From contig JAVXND010000048.1 in NCBI GenBank assembly GCA_036645955.1, positions 1 to 22,276 of the forward strand: 22,276 nt of DNA, written 5' to 3'. The notes below the pieces were generated by a model. The model worked only from the letters and a program-made list of their open reading frames with translations. It made no database searches and was not told where the DNA came from. Source of the DNA: Limiplasma sp036645955 (GTDB lineage Bacteria; Bacillota; Clostridia; Christensenellales; Aristaeellaceae). Both the position numbers and the translations under genes were made by a program. Shown here one piece after another: positions 14,208 to 21,539 of the stretch. Each line of letters starts with the position of its first letter. The first letter of the stretch is position 1.

Positions 14208-15140
14208 ATGAATCTGCTGTTGATTACCGGCTTTCTTGGCGCTGGAAAAACCACCTTTCTAAAAGGCTTGCTTGCCGAAAAAAAAGGCTTGCGGCTTAGC
14301 CTGATTGTCAATGAATTTGGCAAGGTGGGCGTAGACGGCGCACTGCTCGACGGTTTAAGCACCGCGCTTCACGAGGTTGTAGGCGGTTCCATTTTCTGCA
14401 CCTGCCGCTTGGATCAATTTGAAGCTACGCTGTGCAAGGTTGTTTTGGAACAGCCTGATGAAATTTGGGTGGAAGCCTCGGGCTTGAGTGATCCAACCGC
14501 CATCCGCGCGGTTTTGAAGCAATATCCCCAAATTACATACAAGGGCTGTATTGCTCTTTGCGATGCCAAAAATGTGGAGAAGCTCCTTTCAACCGCGCGC
14601 GTTTGTCAAAAACAGTTTTCAGTGAGTGATCTGATATTGCTCAACAAAATCGATTTGGTTGGCAAAGACGAGGCTTTACGGCTTCAAGCCCTGCTTTCCA
14701 ACCGTTTTCCGTTAGCGCAGGTTTTCCCAACCACGCAGGGGCGTTTTGAGCCGTCTTGGATAAGCAAGCTAGACCATCACGCAGTTGTTGCCGCAAATGT
14801 TCCCTTTGAAGAATCGCGGGACATCACCTTGCAAAAAGCAAGCGTTCACATCTCGCCCTGCATGACTCATGCCCAATGCATGCACTTCATCCAACTTTTT
14901 GTGGAGGAAACCTACCGTGTAAAGGGTTTTTTGCTTCTTGCAGAAGGGTGGTTTTTAGCAGATTGTGTAGGCGCTCACATTGAGCTTACAAGCTGTGAAG
15001 CTCCGCGCGCGCAAGAAATGCAAGCCGCTGCATCCACAGTGCTTGTGGCTTTAGCAGGTCAAGGCATGAGCCTCCGCAAGGCTTTGCGCGAGGCTGTTAC
15101 ATGGTACCCTGAACAAATTACCGCGTTCACATTTGATTAG
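14208..15140 (+). CDS. CobW-type (G3E family) GTPase, likely metallochaperone
   Basis: A 310-residue G3E GTPase. Walker A GFLGAGKTT (8-16), the switch region VNEFGKVGVDG, the Walker B-type WVEASGLSDP (87-96), and NKID (146-149) for guanine. COG0523 metallochaperones normally carry GCxCC in the metal site; here the stretch is GGSIFCTCR, with only Cys64 and an extra Cys66. That variant is, as I recall, found in GTPases located beside corrinoid-methyltransferase genes. The C-terminal part is short and lacks an obvious His-rich metal tail. A ribosome site (GAAGGGTGG) precedes the ATG, 33 bases after the radical SAM gene. Last gene before a terminator. It probably delivers a metal ion or cofactor, or resets a corrinoid or metal enzyme, using GTP; partner unknown. 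Confidence 0.88.
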   Translation: MNLLLITGFLGAGKTTFLKGLLAEKKGLRLSLIVNEFGKVGVDGALLDGLSTALHEVVGGSIFCTCRLDQFEATLCKVVLEQPDEIWVEASGLSDPTAIRAVLKQYPQITYKGCIALCDAKNVEKLLSTARVCQKQFSVSDLILLNKIDLVGKDEALRLQALLSNRFPLAQVFPTTQGRFEPSWISKLDHHAVVAANVPFEESRDITLQKASVHISPCMTHAQCMHFIQLFVEETYRVKGFLLLAEGWFLADCVGAHIELTSCEAPRAQEMQAAASTVLVALAGQGMSLRKALREAVTWYPEQITAFTFD

Positions 15141-15159
15141 TACCCTTATGTACATAACT

Positions 15160-15207
15160 GCCGTGTGGTTTCAAGCGTCAAAGGTTCAAGAAACGACACG
15201 GCTTTTT
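15160..15207 (+). terminator. Terminator of the UroD-like/radical SAM/GTPase operon
   Basis: Stem 15160-15172 with 15190-15202 (12 pairs, one G-G mismatch), a 17-base loop, and five T residues. It begins 19 bases after the GTPase stop and closes the three-gene operon. Confidence 0.75.
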
Positions 15208-15208
15208 G

Positions 15209-15237
15209 TTGCATTTTTGCGCAGAAAAAGGTAGGAT
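15209..15237 (+). promoter_or_regulatory. Candidate promoter for the NusG-II/Gx pair
   Basis: TTGCAT (15209-15214), 17-base spacer, TAGGAT (15232-15237), about 45 bases before the start codon. Both hexamers are imperfect, but the spacing and the terminator just upstream support it. Confidence 0.45.
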
Positions 15238-15281
15238 AGAGCGCAGAATCATCCCAGCCCACGCGGAAAGGAGAATGGCGC

Positions 15282-15731
15282 TTGAAGCATAAGAACCTGT
15301 TGATTTTATCCATTGCTTTCTTTTTGTGCATTTCCGCCGCTGTTTTAGGTCTGGTATCGAAGGATCAAGCGCCAACGTCCACGGTCCTCTCCCCCACACT
15401 TGCGCCCATGCCCGCCGATGCTGAAAACGCCGCGCTTTATTTGATCGTTACCGTTGGCGATTTGGTATATCAGCCTTTTCCCATTGTGCAAAACGGCGAA
15501 TATACCATTTTGCAGGAAAACGGTGAAAGCAACGTAATCAAAGTCAAGCATGGCTCCATATCCATGCTTTCCTCCAACTGCCATAATCAGGATTGCGTTA
15601 AGCAAGGCATTGTATCGCTCCAAAATCGCGAATTGCGCCCGCTTGGAAACAAAATCATCTGTTTGCCCCACAAGCTAACGCTTGCGCTGTATACCTCTGC
15701 GGAGCTGCCCAATCTGCTCACGCTTGAATAA
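15282..15731 (+). CDS. NusG domain II-containing membrane-anchored protein
   Basis: 149 residues. A TTG start is used: AAAGGAG lies 8 bases before it, and the nearby ATG opens only a five-codon frame. An N-terminal signal-anchor helix (about 5-26) is followed by a short Pro/Thr-rich linker and a NusG domain II fold (about 50-140) outside the membrane. The conserved block GSISMLSSNCHNQDC (Cys100, Cys105) and IICLPHKL (Cys127) is the mark of this family. The family is common in clostridia beside Gx transporters, ApbE-type flavin transferases and Rnf genes; its biochemical role is not established. The downstream gene begins 19 bases later, so the two form one operon. Confidence 0.88.
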   Translation: MKHKNLLILSIAFFLCISAAVLGLVSKDQAPTSTVLSPTLAPMPADAENAALYLIVTVGDLVYQPFPIVQNGEYTILQENGESNVIKVKHGSISMLSSNCHNQDCVKQGIVSLQNRELRPLGNKIICLPHKLTLALYTSAELPNLLTLE

Positions 15732-15750
15732 GGGAGGAGGGAGGAAAGCC

Positions 15751-16275
15751 ATGAAATTTCGGAAGCAAACCGAAAGGATCGCATTGTGTGGGATGCTTTT
15801 AAGCTTGATGCTCATTTTGGGCTATGTGGAAAGTCAAATTCCCATTGCCGTGGGTGTGCCCGGTATCAAACTAGGCTTGAGCAACGGCGTTTTGATTTTT
15901 GCGGTCTATATGCTTAGCATTCCCCTTGCTTTTTTATTGATGGTGCTGAAGGTACTGCTATCCGCCATTTTGTTTGGCGGTGTGGGCACCATTCCATACG
16001 CGCTGGCTGGCGGTGTATTGAGCCTGTTGAGCATGTCCCTGCTCAGCCGCATTCGCGGTGTAAGTCCCGTGGTGGTAAGCGTTGTGGGTGGACTCATGCA
16101 CAATGTGGGTCAGGTAGGAATGGCCATGCTGATCCTTGGAACGCCCATGCTATGGAGCTATTTGGCCATTCTCATGCCCGTAGGCATGTTCACAGGTGCC
16201 GCAACGGGCCTTGCGGCTGTAGGCGTAATGCATCATCTATCCAGTATTCATCCCAAAGCCCCATCAAAGAAGTAG
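15751..16275 (+). CDS. Gx transporter family protein (old name: heptaprenyl diphosphate synthase component I)
   Basis: A 174-residue integral membrane protein with about five or six helices. The family's GIKLGLSN motif (residues 33-40) follows a first helix, then repeated small-residue helices (VLLSAILFGGVGTIPYALAGG) and GGLMHNVGQV. The start chosen has the very strong site GGGAGGAGGGAGG upstream; an upstream in-frame ATG lies inside the previous gene. Older annotation calls this family heptaprenyl diphosphate synthase component I, but the membrane topology looks like a small-molecule carrier of the ECF S-component sort. It is paired here with the NusG domain II protein, as is usual. Ligand unknown. 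Confidence 0.87.
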   Translation: MKFRKQTERIALCGMLLSLMLILGYVESQIPIAVGVPGIKLGLSNGVLIFAVYMLSIPLAFLLMVLKVLLSAILFGGVGTIPYALAGGVLSLLSMSLLSRIRGVSPVVVSVVGGLMHNVGQVGMAMLILGTPMLWSYLAILMPVGMFTGAATGLAAVGVMHHLSSIHPKAPSKK

Positions 16276-16282
16276 CTTTTGG

Positions 16283-17668
16283 CTACTCCTGTGTAAGGTT
16301 GCGAACCCATCTTCCCTTTTTAAGCACATAGAGCGCCAGCACAACCTTTGAGTTCATTAACAGCTGAATCACAAAGGTTGCAAAAACCACCGTAATGCGC
16401 CCTTGGAAGAAAACAGCCATCACAATGGCGGCAGGCACAGGCAGCAGCCACATATACCCGCTGTCCAGCAGCATGGCGTTTCGTGTATCTCCGCCTGCAC
16501 GCATGCAAAAGAAGCAAAAGGCATAGATGAAATTCAGCGGTGAAAGCACGCCCATAATCACGGTCACACGCGTTGTTAAGGCACGCAGTTCATCGGATAT
16601 TTGGAAGGCATAGGGCATGATTACGCCCAGTAAGCAACAAACCGTCATGCATAAAAGCCCAATGCAAACCACAAGCGTCAGAAGCTTTTTACAATTGTTC
16701 TTTGCCTCCCGCAAGCGATTGGCACCAAGCTCTGTGCCAATTAAAACCGACACGGCCGATGCTGTACCCATCGCCATCACAGCCGCAATTTGACTGCATT
16801 GCTCCGCAATGGTAATGGCAGGCAACGCGGCTTCGTTTAAATGAGCGTAGCACCAAAAGTAAATGTTCATGCCGAAGGTCCACAAAACTTCATTGGTAAT
16901 CAGCGGAACCGCTTTGATCAGAAAGGATTTGACCACAGCCTTTGGCAGCTTTAAAAATGCCAGCAGATGCAAGGTGAACACCATGCGCTTACGAGACAGC
17001 AGCACAATGTAGAAAACCATTTCAAAAAGCCGCGCTATCAGCGTACCCCAAGCCGCGCCTTCCACGCCCATTGCAGGAAAACCCAGCTTGCCAAAAATCA
17101 GCACATAGTTGCAAGCGGCGTTTACACCCATGGTTGCAAGGCTTACAAGCACGCTTGTGCGATTTTGACCCAATGCGCGCATGGAAAATATACAGGTGTT
17201 GCTAATGGCTACAGGCACATAGCTCAAGCATATCACTCGCATGTAGCGCACCCCGAGATCAATCGTGCGTGCATCCGTTACAAAAATGCGCATGACCTGT
17301 TCGGGCATGAAACCCAACAGCGCGCAAAAGAAAATGGAAATAGCAAGCCCGATCACCATCTGCAGTGCAAATAAGCCTTGGCAGGTTTTTCGATCGTTTG
17401 CGCCGTAATATTGGCTGATCATTAAGCCCGCCGCACCTGTCATGCCAAAAAACACGCCGAAAAAGATGACATAGGGCTTGTTGGCAACGCTAACAGCGCT
17501 CATGGCTAAGCCGTTGATATCAAGGCTTCCAACCATCAGGCTATCCACCATATTAAATAGGTTGTTGATCAGCTGCTGAATGGTAACAGGAATCATCACC
17601 TTGAGCGCATCGGCGTAAAAGGAGCGCGTACCGATATAGGGTCGGCACACGCGTTGAATGGTCTGCAT
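16283..17668 (-). CDS. MATE family efflux transporter
   Basis: 461 residues, twelve predicted membrane helices in two related halves, the standard MATE layout. Family features: the opening IPVTIQQLINNLFNMVDSLMVG, GAAGLMISQYYGAND in the first half, and TASAVSVLIGTELGANR at the matching place in the second half. MATE proteins export drugs or metabolites in exchange for sodium ions or protons; the cargo cannot be read here. It begins 41 bases after the cysK stop on the same strand, with only a distant GAGAGG as ribosome site, and is probably co-transcribed with cysK. The plus-strand Gx transporter gene ends 7 bases from its stop; between them there is only a weak six-pair hairpin. Confidence 0.93.
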   Translation of the reverse strand: MQTIQRVCRPYIGTRSFYADALKVMIPVTIQQLINNLFNMVDSLMVGSLDINGLAMSAVSVANKPYVIFFGVFFGMTGAAGLMISQYYGANDRKTCQGLFALQMVIGLAISIFFCALLGFMPEQVMRIFVTDARTIDLGVRYMRVICLSYVPVAISNTCIFSMRALGQNRTSVLVSLATMGVNAACNYVLIFGKLGFPAMGVEGAAWGTLIARLFEMVFYIVLLSRKRMVFTLHLLAFLKLPKAVVKSFLIKAVPLITNEVLWTFGMNIYFWCYAHLNEAALPAITIAEQCSQIAAVMAMGTASAVSVLIGTELGANRLREAKNNCKKLLTLVVCIGLLCMTVCCLLGVIMPYAFQISDELRALTTRVTVIMGVLSPLNFIYAFCFFCMRAGGDTRNAMLLDSGYMWLLPVPAAIVMAVFFQGRITVVFATFVIQLLMNSKVVLALYVLKKGRWVRNLTQE

Positions 17669-17709
17669 TTTGTGAACAATCCTCTCGTTGTTATCAATGG
17701 TGATGAGGT

Positions 17710-18642
17710 TCAGGCCTGCGTAAACATGGCAGAGCTTAAATAGCGCTCGCCGGTATCAGGCAGTAAAACCACAATCAGCTTGCCCTTGTTTTGGGGACGT
17801 TTGGCCACTTCTATGGCCGCATGAAGCGCCGCGCCTGAGGAAATACCCACAAGCACGCCCTCGCGCCGCGCCATGGCACGCCCCGCAATAAAAGCGTCCT
17901 CATTTTCCACAGGGAATACCTCGTCATAAATTTGCGTGTTCAAGGTATGCGGCACAAAACCCGCGCCTATGCCCTGCAGGGCGTGTGCGCCCGCAATGCC
18001 CTTGCTGAGCACGGGCGATTGCGCTGGCTCCACCGCAATGATTTGTACAGTTGGTTGATGCGCCTTGAGCGCCGCGCCAACACCGCTGATGGTGCCGCCT
18101 GTACCTACCCCCGCCACAAAAATATCCACTTTGCCATCGGTATCCTCCCAAATTTCCTCGCCCGTAGTGGCTTGGTGTGCCGCAGGATTCATGGGATTTT
18201 CAAATTGGCGAGGCAAGTAGCTGTTCGGGGTTTGTGCGGCCAGCTCCTCCGCTTTGGCAATAGCGCCTGCCATTCCCTTAGCACCTTCGGTTAACACAAG
18301 GGCTGCGCCATAGGCCTTGAGCAAATTTCGGCGCTCTACGCTCATGGTTTCAGGCATGGTAAGCACCACCTGATAACCGCGCGACGCGGCAACAGAAGCC
18401 AAACCAATGCCCGTATTACCGCTTGTAGGCTCAATAATCACCGCCCCTGGCTTAAGCTCGCCGCTTGCCTGCGCATGATCAAGCATGGCCTTTGCGATGC
18501 GATCCTTGGCACTGCCTGCGGGATTAAATAGCTCAAGCTTAGCAACGAGCACGGCCTGCAGGTCTTCGTCTTTTTCTATGTTATGAAGCTCCATAAGCGG
18601 TGTACGCCCAATCAGATCGGATACAGATTGCGCTATTTTCAT
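17710..18642 (-). CDS. cysK: Cysteine synthase A (O-acetylserine sulfhydrylase)
   Basis: A 310-residue PLP enzyme that makes cysteine from O-acetylserine and sulfide in the cytoplasm. Lys46 in NPAGSAKDR binds PLP; EPTSGNTGIG (71-80) binds the substrate carboxylate; GVGTGGTISG cups the PLP phosphate; the C-terminal GISSGAA and LLPDTGERYLS are CysK-type. The start at 18642 follows GGAGG with nine bases spacing; the longer frame to 18741 would run into the promoter. A consensus promoter lies 60-90 bases upstream, and a 9-base inverted repeat spans promoter and leader. I see no T-box or S-box riboswitch in the short leader. It is followed by the MATE gene, which might move a related metabolite, though that is only position. 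Confidence 0.96.
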   Translation of the reverse strand: MKIAQSVSDLIGRTPLMELHNIEKDEDLQAVLVAKLELFNPAGSAKDRIAKAMLDHAQASGELKPGAVIIEPTSGNTGIGLASVAASRGYQVVLTMPETMSVERRNLLKAYGAALVLTEGAKGMAGAIAKAEELAAQTPNSYLPRQFENPMNPAAHQATTGEEIWEDTDGKVDIFVAGVGTGGTISGVGAALKAHQPTVQIIAVEPAQSPVLSKGIAGAHALQGIGAGFVPHTLNTQIYDEVFPVENEDAFIAGRAMARREGVLVGISSGAALHAAIEVAKRPQNKGKLIVVLLPDTGERYLSSAMFTQA

Positions 18643-18660
18643 ACAACTTTTCCTCCATAT

Positions 18661-18721
18661 ATGCTTTCTTCCCGCTGTGCTTGCGCTTGGGAATGATATG
18701 ATGATAAGGAACAGAAAGCAT
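18661..18721. promoter_or_regulatory. Split 9-base inverted repeat across the cysK promoter
   Basis: ATGCTTTCT (18661-18669) is the exact complement of AGAAAGCAT (18713-18721). One arm lies in the promoter spacer, the other just upstream of the ribosome site. The arm centres are 52 bases apart, about five DNA turns, so paired repressor binding with looping is possible; the RNA cannot fold it because one arm precedes the transcript start. Confidence 0.4.
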
Positions 18722-18729
18722 TCTGTCAA
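18701..18729 (-). promoter_or_regulatory. Sigma-A promoter of cysK
   Basis: Minus strand TTGACA (18729-18724), exactly 17 bases, TATCAT (18706-18701). The transcription start would be near 18695, giving a leader of about 50 bases. Confidence 0.88.
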
Positions 18730-18800
18730 TCCTTTCCGCAATTTTTTTGTATTTCATCATCAACGATTGTACCAATATCGGATCATGGCGGCAATTCGTT

Positions 18801-18833
18801 CGGGCGAACACAGTTCGCCCCTACATTCGCCCG
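18801..18833. repeat. Palindromic dispersed-repeat-like element
   Basis: GGGCGAAC (18802-18809), a three-base spacer, and GTTCGCCC (18813-18820) form a perfect hairpin. A third copy, TTCGCCCG (18826-18833), can pair instead with CGGGCGAA (18801-18808). I recall very similar GGGCGAAC/GTTCGCCC palindromes as high-copy intergenic repeats in other clostridial genomes. In the 18643-19001 gap it lies between the cysK promoter and the dehydrogenase promoter. Confidence 0.6.
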
Positions 18834-18924
18834 TTCTCATCGGACAATACCATGATCATTGCGTGGATAGGGTCTGGCATAATGCAATATGCATCTACAA
18901 TTACATTTTCATATATGGTATTTA

Positions 18925-18936
18925 ATTTTCGAAAAT
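18925..18936. repeat. Perfect 12-base palindrome ATTTTCGAAAAT
   Basis: A self-complementary 12-mer four bases upstream of the -35 box of the dehydrogenase promoter, a usual place for an activator or repressor site. No known regulator is matched. Confidence 0.35.
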
Positions 18937-18940
18937 CGCA

Positions 18941-18972
18941 TTCAAATATCGTCCCATTGGTGTTACAATGGG
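18941..18972 (+). promoter_or_regulatory. Promoter and overlapping operator-like dyad for the alcohol dehydrogenase
   Basis: TTCAAA (18941-18946), 17 bases, TACAAT (18964-18969). The -10 box is overlapped by a perfect dyad CCCATTG (18953-18959), six bases, CAATGGG (18966-18972). A protein bound there would block RNA polymerase. The dyad does not fit the TTGTTAAN4TTAACAA Rex site often found before such genes. Confidence 0.55.
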
Positions 18973-19001
18973 AATGGAAAACGAAAAGGAGATGTACAAG
19001 C

Positions 19002-20174
19002 ATGATTGATTTTACCTTTCAAAACCCCGCTAAAATTATTTTCGGCAAAACGGCTCTTTCTTCGCTTCGCGCAGAGGTACTTCGCTACGGAAAACGCGTG
19101 CTCTTGGTTTATGGCGGCGGCAGTATCAAGCGTTTTGGCCTATACGATCAAATCATGGACATTTTAAACGGTATGGATGCGCAGGTGTGGGAGTTGAGCG
19201 GCATTCAGCCCAACCCGCGCCTAAGCCGCGTATACGATGGCATTGCGCTTTGCCGCGAGCACAGCATAGAGCTGGTGCTGGCCATAGGCGGCGGAAGTGC
19301 CATTGACACCGCAAAGGCCATTGCCAACGGCGCATGCTACGACGGCGATGTTTGGGAGCTTTATGTTGGCAAAGGCAGCAACACAAGCGTTTTGCCGCTG
19401 GGCACCATTGTAACCATCCCCGCCGCCGGCAGTGAAATGAGTTTTTCAAGCGTGATTACTCGCGATGCCGATTTGTGCAAGCTTGGCCGCAATTCCCCCT
19501 TTAATGTGCCCAAATTTTCCATCCTGAACCCAGAATACACCTACACGCTTCCTGCTTTTCAAACAGCATGCGGCTGTGTGGATATTATGGCGCACATCAT
19601 GGAGCGTTATTTTACGCAGGTGGAGCATGTGGAGTTAACGGACCGCATGGCAGAGGGCGCCCTTCAAACAGTCCTGCACAACGCGCCCATTGCCCTTGAA
19701 CAGCCCAACAATTATGATGCGCGTGCAGAAATTATGTGGGCGGGCTGTCTGGCGCACAACACCCTGTTTCAAACTGGGCGCATAGGCGATTGGGCAAGCC
19801 ACAAGCTGGAGCATGAGCTCAGCGCGCTCTACGACATTGCCCACGGCGCGGGGTTGGCCATTGTTTTTCCCGCATGGATGAAGTTTGCATTGGCACATGG
19901 CGGCGAAAAAAAGCTTGCGCAGTTTGCCGCGCGTGTGATGGGTGTATCGCCCGATTTGGGAACGGATCAAGCCATCGCACAAGAGGGAATTTTACGCTTG
20001 GAAGCCTTTTATCACGCCCTTGGCCTGGCCACAACGCTTCACGACATTCAAATAGACGACCGCGATTTTACGCGCATGGCAGAGCGCTGTGTAGAGCTGA
20101 TGGGCGGCGTAGTGGGTGCGTTTATACCGCTTGGGGTACAGGAGTGTCTGGAAATTTACCAGCTTGCGCTTTAA
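19002..20174 (+). CDS. Iron-containing alcohol dehydrogenase (butanol dehydrogenase type)
   Basis: 390 residues, normal for group III alcohol dehydrogenases, which reduce aldehydes with NAD(P)H at an iron centre. The opening DFTFQNPAKIIFGK is that of BdhA/YugJ-like enzymes. GGGSIKR and AIGGGSAIDTAKAIA bind the nucleotide. Metal ligands are seen in CGCVDIMAHIMERYF (Asp and His), in SHKLEHELSA and in YDIAHGAGLAIVFPAWM (His). A longer frame begins at 18747 but crosses the promoter; the ATG at 19002 follows AAAAGGAG about ten bases upstream and matches the family start. It is a single gene with its own promoter. It probably removes fermentative aldehydes or re-oxidises NADH; the exact aldehyde is not known. 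Confidence 0.94.
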   Translation: MIDFTFQNPAKIIFGKTALSSLRAEVLRYGKRVLLVYGGGSIKRFGLYDQIMDILNGMDAQVWELSGIQPNPRLSRVYDGIALCREHSIELVLAIGGGSAIDTAKAIANGACYDGDVWELYVGKGSNTSVLPLGTIVTIPAAGSEMSFSSVITRDADLCKLGRNSPFNVPKFSILNPEYTYTLPAFQTACGCVDIMAHIMERYFTQVEHVELTDRMAEGALQTVLHNAPIALEQPNNYDARAEIMWAGCLAHNTLFQTGRIGDWASHKLEHELSALYDIAHGAGLAIVFPAWMKFALAHGGEKKLAQFAARVMGVSPDLGTDQAIAQEGILRLEAFYHALGLATTLHDIQIDDRDFTRMAERCVELMGGVVGAFIPLGVQECLEIYQLAL

Positions 20175-20234
20175 TGTCACCCGTCCTTTTTCGCAAATTT
20201 CCTTGACTTATTTGCCAAAAGCACACGAAAACGC

Positions 20235-20263
20235 TTGCACTACACTTCTAACTCTGATATAAT
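20235..20263 (+). promoter_or_regulatory. Sigma-A promoter of the rpsF operon
   Basis: TTGCAC (20235-20240), 17 bases, TATAAT (20258-20263). Leader of about 60 bases before rpsF. Confidence 0.88.
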
Positions 20264-20282
20264 ATCTAATTGGCACATCCTT

Positions 20283-20303
20283 GCGCTATGCAAGACATAG
20301 CGC
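20283..20303 (+). promoter_or_regulatory. Hairpin in the rpsF leader
   Basis: GCGCTATG (20283-20290) pairs with CATAGCGC (20296-20303) around CAAGA, in the leader of rpsF where many bacteria carry an RNA site for the S6:S18 complex. The CCG bulge I associate with that known motif is not evident, so it is at most a variant. Confidence 0.4.
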
Positions 20304-20330
20304 CATAAGTCCAAGAGGAGGTGAAAGGTA

Positions 20331-20771
20331 ATGAATAGGTATGAACTAACCTACATCATCGACACTGCTGTGGAGGAAACCGATCGCAAGGAATTGATCG
20401 AGAAGTTTTCCGAGCTGATTAAGCAAAACGGCGGCGAAATCGAAAAGGTAGACGAAACATGGGGCAAGCGCCATCTGGCGTATTCCATTAACGACAAACC
20501 CGAGGGCTACTACGTGCTGGTGACTTTTAAGGCACCCCCCGAGCTGCCCCGCGAGATTGAGCGTAATCTTGGAAACAACGAAAACATTTTGCGCTCTTTG
20601 GTGATTAAGCTTGAAGAGAAAAAGCACAGTGTAAAGCCCCGTCCCGCACGTGCAGCAGCTCCCGTTTTTGCACCAGCGGAAATGGCTCCCATGAGCAATG
20701 TGGAAGTCGCTGTTGAAGCACCCGTTGTTGAAGTTCTCGTTGTTGAAGAAACTGAAACAGCTGCTGAGTAA
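20331..20771 (+). CDS. rpsF: Small-subunit ribosomal protein bS6
   Basis: 146 residues. The first 95 or so match bS6 (MNRYELTYIID at the start, ETWGKRHLAYSINDKPEGYYVL in the middle, RSLVIKLEEK at the end). bS6 binds 16S rRNA with bS18, encoded two genes downstream. A tail of about 50 residues rich in Ala, Pro, Val and Glu follows; extended acidic tails on bS6 are common, though this one is long. A strong site (GAGGAGGTGA) precedes the start. First gene of rpsF-ssb-rpsR. Confidence 0.97.
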   Translation: MNRYELTYIIDTAVEETDRKELIEKFSELIKQNGGEIEKVDETWGKRHLAYSINDKPEGYYVLVTFKAPPELPREIERNLGNNENILRSLVIKLEEKKHSVKPRPARAAAPVFAPAEMAPMSNVEVAVEAPVVEVLVVEETETAAE

Positions 20772-20785
20772 GGATGGTGTAAAGA

Positions 20786-21214
20786 ATGAATAAGTTGACC
20801 ATCATTGGCAACCTCACGCGCGATCCCGAATCGAGGACAACCTCAGGTGGGGACAGTGTATGTTCATTTACTGTGGCGGTTAATCGCCGTCGGGCATCTC
20901 AAAACAGCAATCAACCAGAAGCGGATTTTTTCCGCGTATCTGCTTGGCGTCAGCTAGGCGAAAATTGCCAAAAGTATTTGGCAAAGGGACGCAAAGTAGC
21001 CGTTGTAGGCCCCATCTCTGCCAGAACTTATACGGCGGCTGATGGTACCACTCGTGTTTCTTTGGAAATGAATGCAGATGACGTTGAATTTCTATCCTCT
21101 CGCATGGATGACGCAGCTGGTGCGCCGTCTTCTGCACCGGAACACCGTTCTTCTGCCGCACCTGCGGCGGAAACGGGATTCCAAGAGGTTGATGACGAGG
21201 ATCTGCCTTTCTAA
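20786..21214 (+). CDS. ssb: Single-stranded DNA-binding protein
   Basis: 142 residues. An OB-fold domain at about 1-105: NKLTIIGNLTRDPESR, FTVAVNRR, FFRVSAWRQLGENCQKYLAKGRKVAVVGPI. A short disordered linker leads to the acidic tip DEDLPF, which recruits replication and repair proteins. It coats single-stranded DNA during replication. It lies 14 bases after rpsF with only a weak ribosome site, so its translation probably depends on readthrough from rpsF. The order rpsF-ssb-rpsR is classical for Firmicutes, marking this as the main housekeeping SSB rather than a phage copy. Confidence 0.97.
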   Translation: MNKLTIIGNLTRDPESRTTSGGDSVCSFTVAVNRRRASQNSNQPEADFFRVSAWRQLGENCQKYLAKGRKVAVVGPISARTYTAADGTTRVSLEMNADDVEFLSSRMDDAAGAPSSAPEHRSSAAPAAETGFQEVDDEDLPF

Positions 21215-21268
21215 CCAAATCGGCCGTAAATGCCGTTTTTCGATGATTACCCAAAGGAGGTTTAGCCA

Positions 21269-21523
21269 ATGTCTGAAGATCGTGGAGAAAGAAGACCACG
21301 TCCCCGTGGACGCAAGCCCCGCCGCAAGGTATGCAGCTTCTGCGTGGATAAGGTTGAGTATATCGACTATAAAGATATCAATCGTCTTCGCCGTTTCGTC
21401 AATGAGCGTGGCAAGATTATGCCCCGTCGCATGAGCGGCAACTGCGCAAAGCATCAACGTCAGCTTTCCGAAGCCATCAAACGCGCACGCGCAATCGCTT
21501 TGATGCCGTATTCGGTGGAATAG
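21269..21523 (+). CDS. rpsR: Small-subunit ribosomal protein bS18, zinc-type
   Basis: 84 residues. A basic N-terminal arm rich in Arg/Pro, then KVCSFC (Cys22, Cys25), the core YIDYKDINRLRRFVNERGKIMPRR, and SGNCAKHQRQL, ending ALMPYS. The CxxC plus later Cys and His form the metal-binding (C+) version of bS18. It partners bS6 on 16S rRNA. AAAGGAGG lies nine bases before the start. It is the last gene of the operon, followed by a hairpin at 21540-21574. Confidence 0.97.
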   Translation: MSEDRGERRPRPRGRKPRRKVCSFCVDKVEYIDYKDINRLRRFVNERGKIMPRRMSGNCAKHQRQLSEAIKRARAIALMPYSVE

Positions 21524-21539
21524 GCTTTCAAAAGCTTTA

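Noticed and set aside
16271..16287. Small hairpin between the Gx transporter and MATE genes
   Set aside because: Only six pairs and no T-run on either side; too weak to call a terminator.
18643..18700. Possible T-box, S-box or other riboswitch before cysK
   Set aside because: The leader is only about 50 bases and has none of the conserved sequences of these elements.
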